NCBI GenBank assembly: GCA_002839415.1
Contig: PGXZ01000002.1
Coordinates: 29,199 to 93,198 of the forward strand
Reading direction: 5' to 3'
Length of the DNA: 64,000 bases
From: Candidatus Saccharibacteria bacterium HGW-Saccharibacteria-1
GTDB taxonomy: Bacteria > Patescibacteriota > Saccharimonadia > Saccharimonadales > Saccharimonadaceae
The translations under genes and the position numbers were made by a program. How positions within the stretch are numbered: position 1 is the first letter of the stretch; every line of letters starts with the position of its first letter. This document shows positions 50,701-60,280 of this stretch, piece after piece. The notes under the pieces were generated by a model that was not told the origin of the DNA, made no database searches, and saw only the letters and a program-made list of their open reading frames with translations.

Positions 50701-51870
50701 TTATATTCTGGTTAAAACAAGAATCTCACGGGCAACAACTTGGCCTTCACGGTAATATAATAGGTCATTTTGCGAAACGTTCATAAATTCATGTGGCTTA
50801 TAGCCAAATCTAGCGATAGTGGCTACGAGCGGCAAGTGAGTAAATTTACCGTCTTTGCCGCACCAAGATGGTATAGCAATGCAAACAGGTGTGCCTGGCT
50901 GAATCTGTGAACCAAGGTTTTTGAGAAATTCGGTGATAATGTGATTACAGTTCTTCATTACCTCTTCAAGTTTAGCAGGGGACGGTGGGGCGCTAAACGG
51001 TTGCCCAAGGTAGGTCTCGCCAGCAACGGCATCGATTTGTAATTGCCACTGATATTTAGTGGCATCACCTTCTTTTACTTTGTAATCAAACTTGTCGCGA
51101 CGAACCTCTGATAGCCATTTAAGGTTTTCAAGACTGTATTCGATCATCTTTGCGGATAAATCCGTCCCATAGGCGCAGTAGCCCATCAGTAGGGCTTCTT
51201 GGAGGACGACACCAGTGCCGCAGAATGGGTCAAGTATCCGCATTGGTGGCTGAGCCCCACAAGTGGCTAAGTTGACCATTATTTGGGCTAATTTAGGTGG
51301 CAACATACCGACAAAGGCATCGCGCTTAGGTCTTTCTTGATCGCGCTTGGCATAGGCGGTGATATTTTGAGCACCGGTGCTTTCAGCAATAATCACTTTG
51401 TTGTTGTCGGTTTTGACGACTAATAATTCAACTTTGTTTTTGGATAGGCCAAGTTTATTGTGATGGCTAGTCGCAGAATTTAAGCTTGGTTCGGGGTTGG
51501 GGACTAGTCGGAGACTGGTGTTGTATTTTTTTAATTTTTGCTTTAGAATAATGCCGGTTTTTTGAACTTCTCGAGCATCGATATTAAAATTATAAGCACT
51601 AATTCCAACCGTTATTTTGCCGTCAAAACTTGACCATTCGTTGGCATAGTATTGAACGATTTTCTGGCTAACTTGATGCCAGCTACTTATCTGCAACTCG
51701 GCGATTACTTTTCCGGCCTTTGGCACTCCGCCAAAACGCTGAATGTCAAATTCTTCGCAGTCAATACTGACGGCCTGATTATAAAGGGGTTTAACTGATT
51801 TACCGCCAAAAACTCGTTCGAGCTCGGCGATGCCAAGTGCTGGCTGTCGTCCAAGGATTGCAATATACAT
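50701..51870 (-). CDS. TRM11/TrmG10-like THUMP-type tRNA (guanine-N2) methyltransferase-like protein
   Basis: 'MRILDPFCGTGVVLQEALLMGYCAYGTDLSAKMIEYSLENLKWL' plus N-terminal region typical of Trm11-like proteins. Confidence 0.75.
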   Translation of the reverse strand: MYIAILGRQPALGIAELERVFGGKSVKPLYNQAVSIDCEEFDIQRFGGVPKAGKVIAELQISSWHQVSQKIVQYYANEWSSFDGKITVGISAYNFNIDAREVQKTGIILKQKLKKYNTSLRLVPNPEPSLNSATSHHNKLGLSKNKVELLVVKTDNNKVIIAESTGAQNITAYAKRDQERPKRDAFVGMLPPKLAQIMVNLATCGAQPPMRILDPFCGTGVVLQEALLMGYCAYGTDLSAKMIEYSLENLKWLSEVRRDKFDYKVKEGDATKYQWQLQIDAVAGETYLGQPFSAPPSPAKLEEVMKNCNHIITEFLKNLGSQIQPGTPVCIAIPSWCGKDGKFTHLPLVATIARFGYKPHEFMNVSQNDLLYYREGQVVAREILVLTRI

Positions 51871-51923
51871 ACATCTATTATACTTGGTGTGAAGCGTTTT
51901 TGGGTGTTATAATTATATGAGTT

Positions 51924-52952
51924 ATGTCATTTCGATCTATTGTAACCTTGATAACGCTTGTATTGTTGGCCTTCGTGGTTTTTTTTGGCTGGCCTCATAT
52001 TGAAAAGGCTTGGGTGTTAATGAGTGAAGTGAACCCTTGGATATTTGTGTTGATTCTGCCAGTTCAAATCATTAGTTATTATACGATTGGTGAAGTTGTA
52101 TTTTCGTACTTGCGACAAAAGGGTGATTTAAAAAATATTAGTCATTTTAAAATGACTCGAATTGCTCTTGAGTCAAATTTTGTTGATCACATAGTACCAG
52201 TACCGGCTGCGGCAGGTTTTTCGTTTCTAAGTTGGAGATTGCATCATTTAGGCGTCCGCACAAGCAGGTCTACAATGGCTCAAATGATAAGGTATATGTT
52301 GATATTTGTAACATTTGTAACTCTGATTTTTGTTTCTGTAGTTATTCTATTTTTTGATCACAAAGTTAACAAAAACATGGTTTTTTTAAGCCTGTCTTCT
52401 ATATTACTTGCATTGCTAGTTGTTGGTTTTCTAGTGTACGTTATCAAAAGTAAAAAAAGGCTAGCTGTTTTAGCGGGTTGGTTCACGAAATTTGTAAATC
52501 GATTAATTAAATTCATAACTTTCAATCGCAAGCAAAACATTATAAAGTTGGGTCCTGTTAGCGATTTTTTGAATGAGATGCACCAAGATTATATTGAAAT
52601 TAAACATGAAAAAAAATTATTACTTCGACCTGCTTCTTGGGCATTTATGACTAATATATTGGACGTTTCGTTGTTTTTTATTGCTTTTTTGTCGTTAGGC
52701 TATTTTATAAATCCAGCAGCTTTATTTATATCTTTTGGTATTGCTTCCGTTGTGACTATATTTGCAGCTACTCCCGGAGGAGCGGGTGTTTATGAGGCTA
52801 TTATGGTTGCAACTTTGATATCATTTGGGACGCCGGCAGAAATCGCGATTGCTGGTACATTGCTGGCAAGGGCTATATTATTGATTTTTACGATTTTATT
52901 CGGTTATGTATTTTATCAATTAACGATCAACAAATATGGAAAAATCACTTAA
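51924..52952 (+). CDS. Lysylphosphatidylglycerol-synthase TM/UPF0104 flippase-like membrane protein
   Basis: Polytopic; 'DHIVPVPAAAGFSFLSWRLHHLGV' and 'TPGGAGVYEAIMVATLISFGTPAEIAIAGTLLARAI'. Confidence 0.85.
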   Translation: MSFRSIVTLITLVLLAFVVFFGWPHIEKAWVLMSEVNPWIFVLILPVQIISYYTIGEVVFSYLRQKGDLKNISHFKMTRIALESNFVDHIVPVPAAAGFSFLSWRLHHLGVRTSRSTMAQMIRYMLIFVTFVTLIFVSVVILFFDHKVNKNMVFLSLSSILLALLVVGFLVYVIKSKKRLAVLAGWFTKFVNRLIKFITFNRKQNIIKLGPVSDFLNEMHQDYIEIKHEKKLLLRPASWAFMTNILDVSLFFIAFLSLGYFINPAALFISFGIASVVTIFAATPGGAGVYEAIMVATLISFGTPAEIAIAGTLLARAILLIFTILFGYVFYQLTINKYGKIT

Positions 52953-54036
52953 CCCGGTTTTTAGTGTCAGTGATTTTATTGCTGTTGCTAATCAAACACT
53001 TGAATATGCCTTTCCAACGGTTGAAATCGAAGGTGAGGTTGCCTCGTTTAAGGTTAATCAATCAAAATTCGTATTTTTCGACATCAAAGATACCGGTGGC
53101 AGCATAGGTTGTTTTATGACGGTTTGGCAAATGCGCGTGCCAATCGAAGATGGTATGAAAGTTATAATTTCGGCCGTCCCAAAACTTACTCAGTGGGGCA
53201 AATTTAGCTTAACTATAAAGTCGATTAGACCAAGCGGTGAAGGAGCGTTAAAAAAGAGCTTTGAGTTATTAAAGGCAAAATTGGATAAAGAAGGCTTGTT
53301 TGCGCCAGAACGCAAGCGTTTATTACCTAGGCTACCTCGCCACGTGGCTGTAATTAGCAGTACCCAAGCGGCAGGCTATGTTGATTTTATTAAAATTTTA
53401 AATGACAGGTGGGGTGGTATAAAAGTTGACGTTGCCCATGTCCAGGTTCAGGGATCTGGCGCCCCCGATCAGATTATCAAAGCAATTGACTATTTTAATC
53501 AGCAAGAGCAATTGCCCGAAGTTATTGTGATAGTCAGGGGTGGTGGAAGCGCCGATGATTTGTCGACTTTTAACGATGAGCTGCTAGTCAGGGCGATTGC
53601 AGGCAGTAGAGTGCCAACACTACTGGGGGTTGGACATGAAATCGATGAGAGCTTATCGGATATGGTTGCTGACGTTCGGGCGGCAACGCCAAGTAATGCG
53701 GCTCAAATATTAGTGCCCGATAAACAGGAAATTATTAGATCTGTAAATAATCAGATCAAAGCGCTTTTACCCAGAATATTGCAAATAATATCCCAGCAAA
53801 AGCAAATTATTAGAGATAATTTGATGAGTGCGGTCAATTCAGTTGAAAGATCTTTAAACGATCAAATTTGGAAAATTAATTCACTTAAAAACACTTTAAA
53901 CCAGCTTAATCCAGAGGTTATTTTAGCCAGGGGGTATGCACTGATTCGCGGTAAGACAAGTGTGGGGCGTGTTATAGAGATCGAAACGAGTAAATATATA
54001 ATAGGAGCAGAGGTTAAAAATGTCACAGAAAAATAA
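52936..54036 (+). CDS. xseA: Exodeoxyribonuclease VII large subunit
   Basis: 'FSVSDFIAVANQTLEYAFPTVEIEGEVASFK', 'VIVRGGGSADDLSTFNDELLVRAIAGSRVPTLLGVGHEIDESLSDMVADVRAATPSNAAQ'. Confidence 0.94.
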   Translation: MEKSLNPVFSVSDFIAVANQTLEYAFPTVEIEGEVASFKVNQSKFVFFDIKDTGGSIGCFMTVWQMRVPIEDGMKVIISAVPKLTQWGKFSLTIKSIRPSGEGALKKSFELLKAKLDKEGLFAPERKRLLPRLPRHVAVISSTQAAGYVDFIKILNDRWGGIKVDVAHVQVQGSGAPDQIIKAIDYFNQQEQLPEVIVIVRGGGSADDLSTFNDELLVRAIAGSRVPTLLGVGHEIDESLSDMVADVRAATPSNAAQILVPDKQEIIRSVNNQIKALLPRILQIISQQKQIIRDNLMSAVNSVERSLNDQIWKINSLKNTLNQLNPEVILARGYALIRGKTSVGRVIEIETSKYIIGAEVKNVTEK

Positions 54037-54226
54037 ATCAATTCAAGAAAAAACAGACGAACTGTCTAAATTAGTTTCATGGTTTGATAGTGAAGACTTT
54101 TCACTTGAACTAGCGCTTGATAAATTTAAACAAGCCGAAGACCTTGCGACGGAGATTGAAAAAGATTTGTCGACATTAAAAAATGAAATCAACATCGTTA
54201 AACAAAGATTTGATAGCGAAAATTAA
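54020..54226 (+). CDS. xseB: Exodeoxyribonuclease VII small subunit
   Basis: 68 aa, 'IQEKTDELSKLVSWFDSEDFSLELALDKFKQAEDLATEIEKDLS'; overlaps xseA. Confidence 0.9.
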   Translation: MSQKNKSIQEKTDELSKLVSWFDSEDFSLELALDKFKQAEDLATEIEKDLSTLKNEINIVKQRFDSEN

Positions 54227-54754
54227 ATGATCTGGTTTTGGTTGGCTGTAATTGTACTTTTGCCAACTTTTGGATTGGTAGTTTTTAGGGGTGCACCGTA
54301 CGTCCCAACTCGGAAAATGTATGTCAAACAGGCTTTAGCTGAGCTGTATCCTATATCAGGCAGGGATGTTTTGGTCGATATTGGTAGCGGTGATGGGGTG
54401 GTATTGCGCGAGGCGTCTAAACGTGGCGCTAGGGCAATAGGCTACGAGATTAATCCAATTTTAGTTTTGATTTCAAGATTACTATCTCGAAAAGACAAGA
54501 ATGTTGAAGTGAGGCTAGCTGATTTTTGGCTATCTAGTTTGCCTGATGATGTCAGTGTAGTATATGTGTTTGCAGTTTCCAGGGATATAAATAAAATTCG
54601 AAAAATGATGCAAAACGAAGCTAATCGATTGAATCGAGAGTTTCATTTGATTACGTATGGCAGCGCCTTTAACGACCTTAAATCAATCAAAAATGTCGGA
54701 GCATACAATTTGTATTCTTTTAAATCTTTACATGCTGACAAAGCACAAGTATAA
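54227..54754 (+). CDS. Membrane-tethered SAM-dependent methyltransferase-like protein
   Basis: N-terminal TM, 'DVLVDIGSGDGVVLREASKRGARAIGYEINPILV'. Confidence 0.8.
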   Translation: MIWFWLAVIVLLPTFGLVVFRGAPYVPTRKMYVKQALAELYPISGRDVLVDIGSGDGVVLREASKRGARAIGYEINPILVLISRLLSRKDKNVEVRLADFWLSSLPDDVSVVYVFAVSRDINKIRKMMQNEANRLNREFHLITYGSAFNDLKSIKNVGAYNLYSFKSLHADKAQV

Positions 54755-54761
54755 TGGCGCT

Positions 54762-55421
54762 ATGATACAAATTAGAAATACGCGTGAAAGTGGGTCTGAA
54801 AAGGCTTTAATGATTATTACTATATGCTTGATTGTTCTGCTGGTCGGGGCTTCGGTACTATCAGTTTGGTTATATATAAATTATTCTGATCAAAAGAACA
54901 ATGTCGATACCAAGGTTAGTGCGGCGGTTGCGACGGCTAAAAATGAACAAGCTACGGTTGATGAAGAAAAATTTGCTCAACGCGAGAAAGAACCCTTAAG
55001 GCAATTTGTTGGCCCTGATGATTATGGTCGCGTTTCTTTTAGTTATCCAAAAACTTGGAGTGCTTATGTCAACAAAGATGTTTCGAGTGGTGGAACCTAC
55101 GAAGCATATTTAAACCCAATTACAGTACCTCCTATTTCAGCTACTCAGCAGTTTGCGCTTCGCGTAACGATTGAGGAGAAAGATTATGATAAGGTTATCG
55201 CAACCTATGATCCGCTAGTCAAAAAGGGTAGTCTAAAGACGAGCAGCGTTGCTGCGGACGGTAATAACGGCACTCGCCTTGACGGAAGCTTTTCAAAAGA
55301 TATCCGTGGTTCGGCTGTTATCTTTAAAATTCGAGACAAGACGTTAACCGTCCGTACTGACGCCGAGACTTTTACGCCTGACTTTAACGCATTAATTTCG
55401 ACTATCAAAATAAATCAATAA
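54762..55421 (+). CDS. Single-pass membrane protein with PsbP/lipoprotein-like extracytoplasmic domain
   Basis: TM, then 'GRVSFSYPKTWSAYVN'; start at internal ATG just after TATAAT. Confidence 0.65.
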   Translation: MIQIRNTRESGSEKALMIITICLIVLLVGASVLSVWLYINYSDQKNNVDTKVSAAVATAKNEQATVDEEKFAQREKEPLRQFVGPDDYGRVSFSYPKTWSAYVNKDVSSGGTYEAYLNPITVPPISATQQFALRVTIEEKDYDKVIATYDPLVKKGSLKTSSVAADGNNGTRLDGSFSKDIRGSAVIFKIRDKTLTVRTDAETFTPDFNALISTIKINQ

Positions 55422-55431
55422 CATAGCATAG

Positions 55432-55470
55432 TTTCAAAAACCATCACAGTTTGCGATGGTTTTTGAAATT
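55432..55470 (+). terminator. Terminator
   Basis: tttcaaaaaccatc-acagtttgc-gatggtttttgaaa. Confidence 0.85.
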
Positions 55471-55516
55471 TATATATAGAATTTGTTCCGGTTTAACGTG
55501 CTACAATTAGTAGTAT

Positions 55517-56257
55517 ATGAGTGCGGCAAAAGGGGATCACAAAGAGCTTTTAAATGGGTCGTTTACTGATGACCTACCTTCGCTAGTTGCTGCTGCGCAC
55601 GAGCTAAAATCGCCACTTGCCTTAATTCGTCAACTTTCATTGATGCTTGAAGAAGGTGAAATCTCTATTGACGATCATAAAAAGATACTAAGGCAAATTA
55701 GCTTAACAAGCGAACGCGCCCTTAGGCTGACTAGTGATTTAACAAAATCGGTTCGATTAACTGATGCTATGTTTAATCTTGAACCAATCAATCCAAAGCA
55801 GCTATGTGAGGACGTTGTTAGCGAGTTATCGCCGCTATTTCTAGCACATGAACGTAAATTAAGGTTAGTCTCTAGAAAACACTCAACCTTGATAATTGCA
55901 AATCGCGACTTACTTAAACGGATTATTATAAATTTTAGTGACAACGCACTTCATTATGCCAAGGATAGCAGTGCAGTTGAAATAAAAGTTTCATCCCACA
56001 GTTCAGGCAGGATAATTAGGCTCGGTGTGCGTGATTATGGGCCAGCGCTGCCGATTGATACATTTAAAAAACTACAATCTAAATTATCTAATTCGCCTAT
56101 GCCAGTTTACGCCAGGCCGCAAAGTAGTGGTTTGGGGCTTTATATATCAAGTCAATTTGCAGATATTATGAACGGTAATATAGGAATGATGAGGCACCGA
56201 GATGGCGCGACTTTTTACGTTGATTTACAGGCTTCTCGTCAAATGAATTTACTATGA
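55517..56257 (+). CDS. Soluble sensor-less histidine kinase
   Basis: 'AAHELKSPLALIRQLSLMLEEG' H-box, 'NFSDNALHYAKDSSAVEIKVSS' N-box, 'SSGLGLYISSQFADIMNGNIGMMRHRDGATFYVDL' G-box; no TM segment. Confidence 0.9.
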   Translation: MSAAKGDHKELLNGSFTDDLPSLVAAAHELKSPLALIRQLSLMLEEGEISIDDHKKILRQISLTSERALRLTSDLTKSVRLTDAMFNLEPINPKQLCEDVVSELSPLFLAHERKLRLVSRKHSTLIIANRDLLKRIIINFSDNALHYAKDSSAVEIKVSSHSSGRIIRLGVRDYGPALPIDTFKKLQSKLSNSPMPVYARPQSSGLGLYISSQFADIMNGNIGMMRHRDGATFYVDLQASRQMNLL

Positions 56258-56625
56258 ACCCAATATCGGTTTTAGTGATCGAGGACGATAAATGGTTGGC
56301 CGAACAGTACAAAAGATTGCTTGATAAGGCTGAATATGGTGTAGTAATCTGTTCAAGCGCCGACAATGCTATTCAACTAATTGATGATAGCCTGCCTGAT
56401 GTTATCGTTTTAGACATATTATTAACCGGAAGTACGGCTTTTGCCTTGCTTCACGAGCTTCAATCATACGGCGATACCTGCAATATTCCTATCATTATTT
56501 GTTCATCGCTGGTAAATGATTTAAATTTAGACACACTCAAAGATTATGGGGTTAAAAAAATTCTGGATAAAACCACTATGATTCCAGGTGATTTAATCGC
56601 TGCTATAAAAGGAGTTTTGCAGTGA
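56254..56625 (+). CDS. Single-domain response regulator
   Basis: 'VLVIEDDKWLAEQYKRLLDKA', 'LPDVIVLDILLTGSTAFALLHEL'; 4-nt overlap with the HK. Confidence 0.88.
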   Translation: MNPISVLVIEDDKWLAEQYKRLLDKAEYGVVICSSADNAIQLIDDSLPDVIVLDILLTGSTAFALLHELQSYGDTCNIPIIICSSLVNDLNLDTLKDYGVKKILDKTTMIPGDLIAAIKGVLQ

Positions 56626-57296
56626 AAACCGTAAAAACTCAGGCTATAGTGTTGCGCCGGACAAATTACGGCGAAGCTGATAGGATATTGCAACTATTAA
56701 CGCCAAATGGCAAAAGATGCGTCATGGTCAAAGGCGCGCGCCGTGAAAAAAGCCGTCTAGCTGGTGGAATCGAATTATTTGCGATTTGTGAAGTCGTCTT
56801 AGGTGATGGTAAGGGCGAAATTGGCGTCTTGACCTCAGCTAGGCTGATCCATTTCTATCGTCATATTATGGAAGATTACGACCGTATGCAATTTGCATAT
56901 CTCGCCATTAAACTTGTTTCAAAGTCGTGTGATATGGTTGACGGGCCCGAGTGGTATGATGTACTAGCCGAGACTTTGGCTGGCCTTGACGCCCATTCTG
57001 TGAATTTAGGGTTGATTCAGACCTGGTTTTATCTTAAGTACTCGTCATTGATGGGTTATGAGCTGAGTTTATGGCATGATGTTTGTGGCGATAAGTTACT
57101 AGCGGATAATTCATATAGCTATGATATCGCTGAGCGTGGTTTAAGATTGTCGGATAATGGCGATATCGGCTCGAATCATATAAAATTATTGAGGTTGATT
57201 TCGACTAGGTCGTTAAAGGTTTTAGCCCAAGTTGGCGGAATCGAAGAGGTGATAGGTACTTGCATGGCAACCGTCAACACCCACGCCTCGATATGA
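56622..57296 (+). CDS. recO: DNA repair protein RecO
   Basis: 'KTQAIVLRRTNYGEADRILQLLTPNGKRCVMVKGARREKSRLAGGIELF'. Confidence 0.93.
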   Translation: MKTVKTQAIVLRRTNYGEADRILQLLTPNGKRCVMVKGARREKSRLAGGIELFAICEVVLGDGKGEIGVLTSARLIHFYRHIMEDYDRMQFAYLAIKLVSKSCDMVDGPEWYDVLAETLAGLDAHSVNLGLIQTWFYLKYSSLMGYELSLWHDVCGDKLLADNSYSYDIAERGLRLSDNGDIGSNHIKLLRLISTRSLKVLAQVGGIEEVIGTCMATVNTHASI

Positions 57297-57299
57297 AAA

Positions 57300-57340
57300 G
57301 AGCACCTGAATTCAGGTGCTCGGGGGTATCCTTTTTTAAA
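57300..57340 (+). terminator. Palindromic terminator after recO
   Basis: Perfect 22-bp palindrome gagcacctgaattcaggtgctc, then a T tract. Confidence 0.7.
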
Positions 57341-57343
57341 GGC

Positions 57344-58123
57344 TTAAAAATTTTGACGGATGTATAACCTCATCCGTCTTGGATAGTAGACAAATTTGTA
57401 TAAACTTGATGCTTGGCTTAAACGTGATAAGTTATCAAACTCATATTTATCGTCTAAGTCTTTCAATATTTTATGGGCTGACTTGAGAAGCACTTTTGCT
57501 TCATTTTTGTTATCAAGCAGTAATAATACTTCACCCATAAAGCTTTCGCAAATTGCCATACGTTTAACATCGTTTTTCTTCGAGCTACATATTAAACTGT
57601 GGCATCTTTCAAAAACGACATTTGCTTCATCCAAGTAACGACTATCGTTACTTGATTTAAAGCGGTCAAGGTGGTTTATGCCAAGTTCCAATAGAGCCGA
57701 AATAATTAGCTCTCTGTCTTGTCCGCACAAACCTAAAGCATTCAAAAAAGCTTCTTCAGCCTTTATTAGCCATTTTTTGACTAATAATTTTTTGTACCAC
57801 TTTTTTGAATATAACCTGGCCGACAACCCCATCATCATTGCTGTATGATATCTTTCGATATCATTTTTGCAATATTTAAGGTTTACCTCAAACTGACCGT
57901 ATGCCTGTATGTAGTTTTTTGACGTAAAATCATTATACGCAAGTTGATCAATTTTTTGATATTCCTTTTGATAGCATTCTTTCAAAAAATCCAGATAATC
58001 TTCTTCTGGGTCGTCTAAAAAATCGGCCATGTAATCAATTTTATCGTTATCGTCCTCATCTAACTCGTCTTGATAATTTTGATTGCTTTCCCTGGGTTTA
58101 AACTCAAATATTTTCCCTGACAA
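57344..58123 (-). CDS. Hypothetical helical-repeat (TPR-like) protein
   Basis: Alpha-helical composition with 'AYGQFEVNLKYCKNDIERYHTAMMMGLSARLYSKKWYKKLLVKKWLIKAEEAFLNALGLC'. Confidence 0.65.
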   Translation of the reverse strand: MSGKIFEFKPRESNQNYQDELDEDDNDKIDYMADFLDDPEEDYLDFLKECYQKEYQKIDQLAYNDFTSKNYIQAYGQFEVNLKYCKNDIERYHTAMMMGLSARLYSKKWYKKLLVKKWLIKAEEAFLNALGLCGQDRELIISALLELGINHLDRFKSSNDSRYLDEANVVFERCHSLICSSKKNDVKRMAICESFMGEVLLLLDNKNEAKVLLKSAHKILKDLDDKYEFDNLSRLSQASSLYKFVYYPRRMRLYIRQNF

Positions 58124-58231
58124 AAACTCACCACCTCTTGTTTTTTAAGGAACCCTTGCTTATATTTTATAACTTTTGACCACTAATGTCAAATGTAAAG
58201 TATTAAATATTGTGATATAATAACAGATATT

Positions 58232-59578
58232 ATGGCAAGTAAAAATGAAAAGATGGAAGCGATTGTATCGCTGGCAAAACGGCGCGGATTTATTTATCAA
58301 GGTAGCGAGATTTATGGTGGCCTAAGTGGTACTTGGGATTTTGGTCCACTAGGTACGGCATTAAAACGCAATATCATGGATTTGTGGTGGAAGATGTTTG
58401 TCGAAGATCGCGAAGACATGTATGGTGTTGATGCGGCGATTTTAATGAACCAAAAAGTATGGCAGGCGAGTGGTCATGTTGATACATTTGCTGATCCATT
58501 GGTTGAGGACTTGGTGACTAATCAACGATATCGAGTAGATCACTTATTGAAAGACGCAGGTTTTAAAGTCGATGGTTTAAGTTTTGACGATTTGAATAAA
58601 ATGATAATCGAAAATAAGGTTAAAAGTCCAAATGGAAATTCACTATCCGAAGTCCGCACCTTTAACATGATGTTTAAAACTAATGTTGGTCCGGTATCGG
58701 ACGAATCAAGTATTAGTTACCTTCGTCCAGAAACCGCCCAAGGCATCTTCACTAACTTTAAAAATGTTGTCGATTGCTTTTATCCAGATTTACCATTCGG
58801 TATCGGTCAACAGGGCAAGGCATTTCGTAACGAAATTAGCCCACGTGATTTCATTTTCCGTTCACGCGAATTTGAACAAATGGAAGTCGAATATTTTGTT
58901 CATCCTGAAAAATGGGAAGAGTCATTTGAAATGTGGCGCAAGCTTGTTTGGGATTGGTGCGAGGCGATTGGCCTTCCAAAAGAGTCTGTTCATGAACTAG
59001 AAGTTCCAGCCGAGGACAGGGCACATTACAGCAAGCGCACAATCGATTTCGAATTTGATTTTCCAATTGGTCGCGAAGAACTGTTGGGTCTAGCATATCG
59101 AACCGACTTTGATCTTGGTAATATTCAACGTGTAGCTGGCAAAAACATGGATTACAGCGTCAAAGGCACAAATGAAAAATTCATTCCTCACGTAATCGAA
59201 CCTAGTTTTGGTGTTGAACGTGCTTTGATGGCAGTTATGTCATCTGCATATCGCGAGGATGAAGTAAACGGCGAAAAGCGCATATATCTCAAATTCCCAG
59301 AACACTTGGCACCAATCAAATTTGCCGTTTCGCCGCTACTAAAAAACAAACCAGAACTCGTCGCCAAAGCTCGTGAAGTTTTTACGATTCTCAAGAAAAA
59401 ACATGGCGCAGTTATGTGGGATGACAACGGCAATATCGGTAAACGTTACCGTCGCCAGGACGAAATCGGTACGCCATACTGTGTAGTAATCGATTTTGAT
59501 ACTCTTGAAGATAACACTGTAACTATCCGTGACCGTGATACGACCGAGCAAAAACGAGTCCCAATCGCCGAGCTTTAA
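58232..59578 (+). CDS. glyS: Glycyl-tRNA synthetase (single-chain, alpha2 type)
   Basis: 'RRGFIYQGSEIYGGLSGTWDFGPLGTALKRNI', 'YLRPETAQGIFTNFKNV', 'GIGQQGKAFRNEISPRDFIFRSREFEQMEVEYF'. Confidence 0.96.
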   Translation: MASKNEKMEAIVSLAKRRGFIYQGSEIYGGLSGTWDFGPLGTALKRNIMDLWWKMFVEDREDMYGVDAAILMNQKVWQASGHVDTFADPLVEDLVTNQRYRVDHLLKDAGFKVDGLSFDDLNKMIIENKVKSPNGNSLSEVRTFNMMFKTNVGPVSDESSISYLRPETAQGIFTNFKNVVDCFYPDLPFGIGQQGKAFRNEISPRDFIFRSREFEQMEVEYFVHPEKWEESFEMWRKLVWDWCEAIGLPKESVHELEVPAEDRAHYSKRTIDFEFDFPIGREELLGLAYRTDFDLGNIQRVAGKNMDYSVKGTNEKFIPHVIEPSFGVERALMAVMSSAYREDEVNGEKRIYLKFPEHLAPIKFAVSPLLKNKPELVAKAREVFTILKKKHGAVMWDDNGNIGKRYRRQDEIGTPYCVVIDFDTLEDNTVTIRDRDTTEQKRVPIAEL

Positions 59579-59607
59579 ATAGTTACTCCTGTAAACTTAT
59601 AAAATAT

Positions 59608-59637
59608 AAAAGAAACGCTAAATCTAGCGTTTCTTTT
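59608..59637. terminator. Bidirectional terminator between glyS and the micro-ORF
   Basis: aaaagaaacgcta-aatc-tagcgtttctttt. Confidence 0.92.
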
Positions 59638-59659
59638 ATATAAATTCCCCAAAAATTAA

Positions 59660-59746
59660 CTAATAAACTTTTTTCTCTTTTGCAGCCTTGTCTTTTGATG
59701 GGGCTTTCTTTGTGCCTTTGCCTGGCTTTGATGCACCTTTTGCCAT
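59660..59746 (-). CDS. 28-aa lysine-rich small protein MAKGASKPGKGTKKAPSKDKAAKEKKVY (absent from the ORF track)
   Basis: ATG at 59746 (minus), stop TAG, strong SD 'aggaggt' 6 nt upstream, terminator directly downstream. Confidence 0.75.
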   Translation of the reverse strand: MAKGASKPGKGTKKAPSKDKAAKEKKVY

Positions 59747-59841
59747 TTTAAAACCTCCTGTTTAATCTTCATTATCTATTATGCGCTAACAAGCATAATA
59801 ATTTCAAGCAAACAGAGTATTTTATAGTAGAATAGATAGGT

Positions 59842-60279
59842 ATGATAACGTATTTTACTGATGGTAGCTGCAGTCCGAACCCTGGTCCAGGCGGATTTGC
59901 TGTGATAAAAAATGACGCCCCGGCTATTGTTGGACACGAACTAAATTCGACTAATATTCGCATGGAAGGCCTGGCGATGATCGCCGCCCTAACAGATGCA
60001 AATGGCGATGAATGCCAAATTTTTAGCGATAGTGAATTTTGGATTAACGTTGTTACAAAATGGTCACCGTCATGGGAGGCTAATGGCTGGAAAAAGAAAA
60101 ACGGAGAGATTAAAAACCTTGATATAGTAGTGGAGTTGTGTGGACTATACAAGGAATCAAACGCCAAACTCACCTGGGTTCGCGGACACAACGGCAATAA
60201 TAACAACGAATTAGCTGACGTCTGGGCTAATAAAGCGCGAGAAGAAAAACTAACTGGTTACATAGAAGAGGGAATCTAA
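59842..60279 (+). CDS. rnhA: Ribonuclease HI
   Basis: 'YFTDGSCSPNPGPGGFAVI', 'MEGLAMIAAL', 'IFSDSEFWINVVTKW', 'WVRGHNGNNNNELADVWANKA'. Confidence 0.94.
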   Translation: MITYFTDGSCSPNPGPGGFAVIKNDAPAIVGHELNSTNIRMEGLAMIAALTDANGDECQIFSDSEFWINVVTKWSPSWEANGWKKKNGEIKNLDIVVELCGLYKESNAKLTWVRGHNGNNNNELADVWANKAREEKLTGYIEEGI

Positions 60280-60280
60280 C

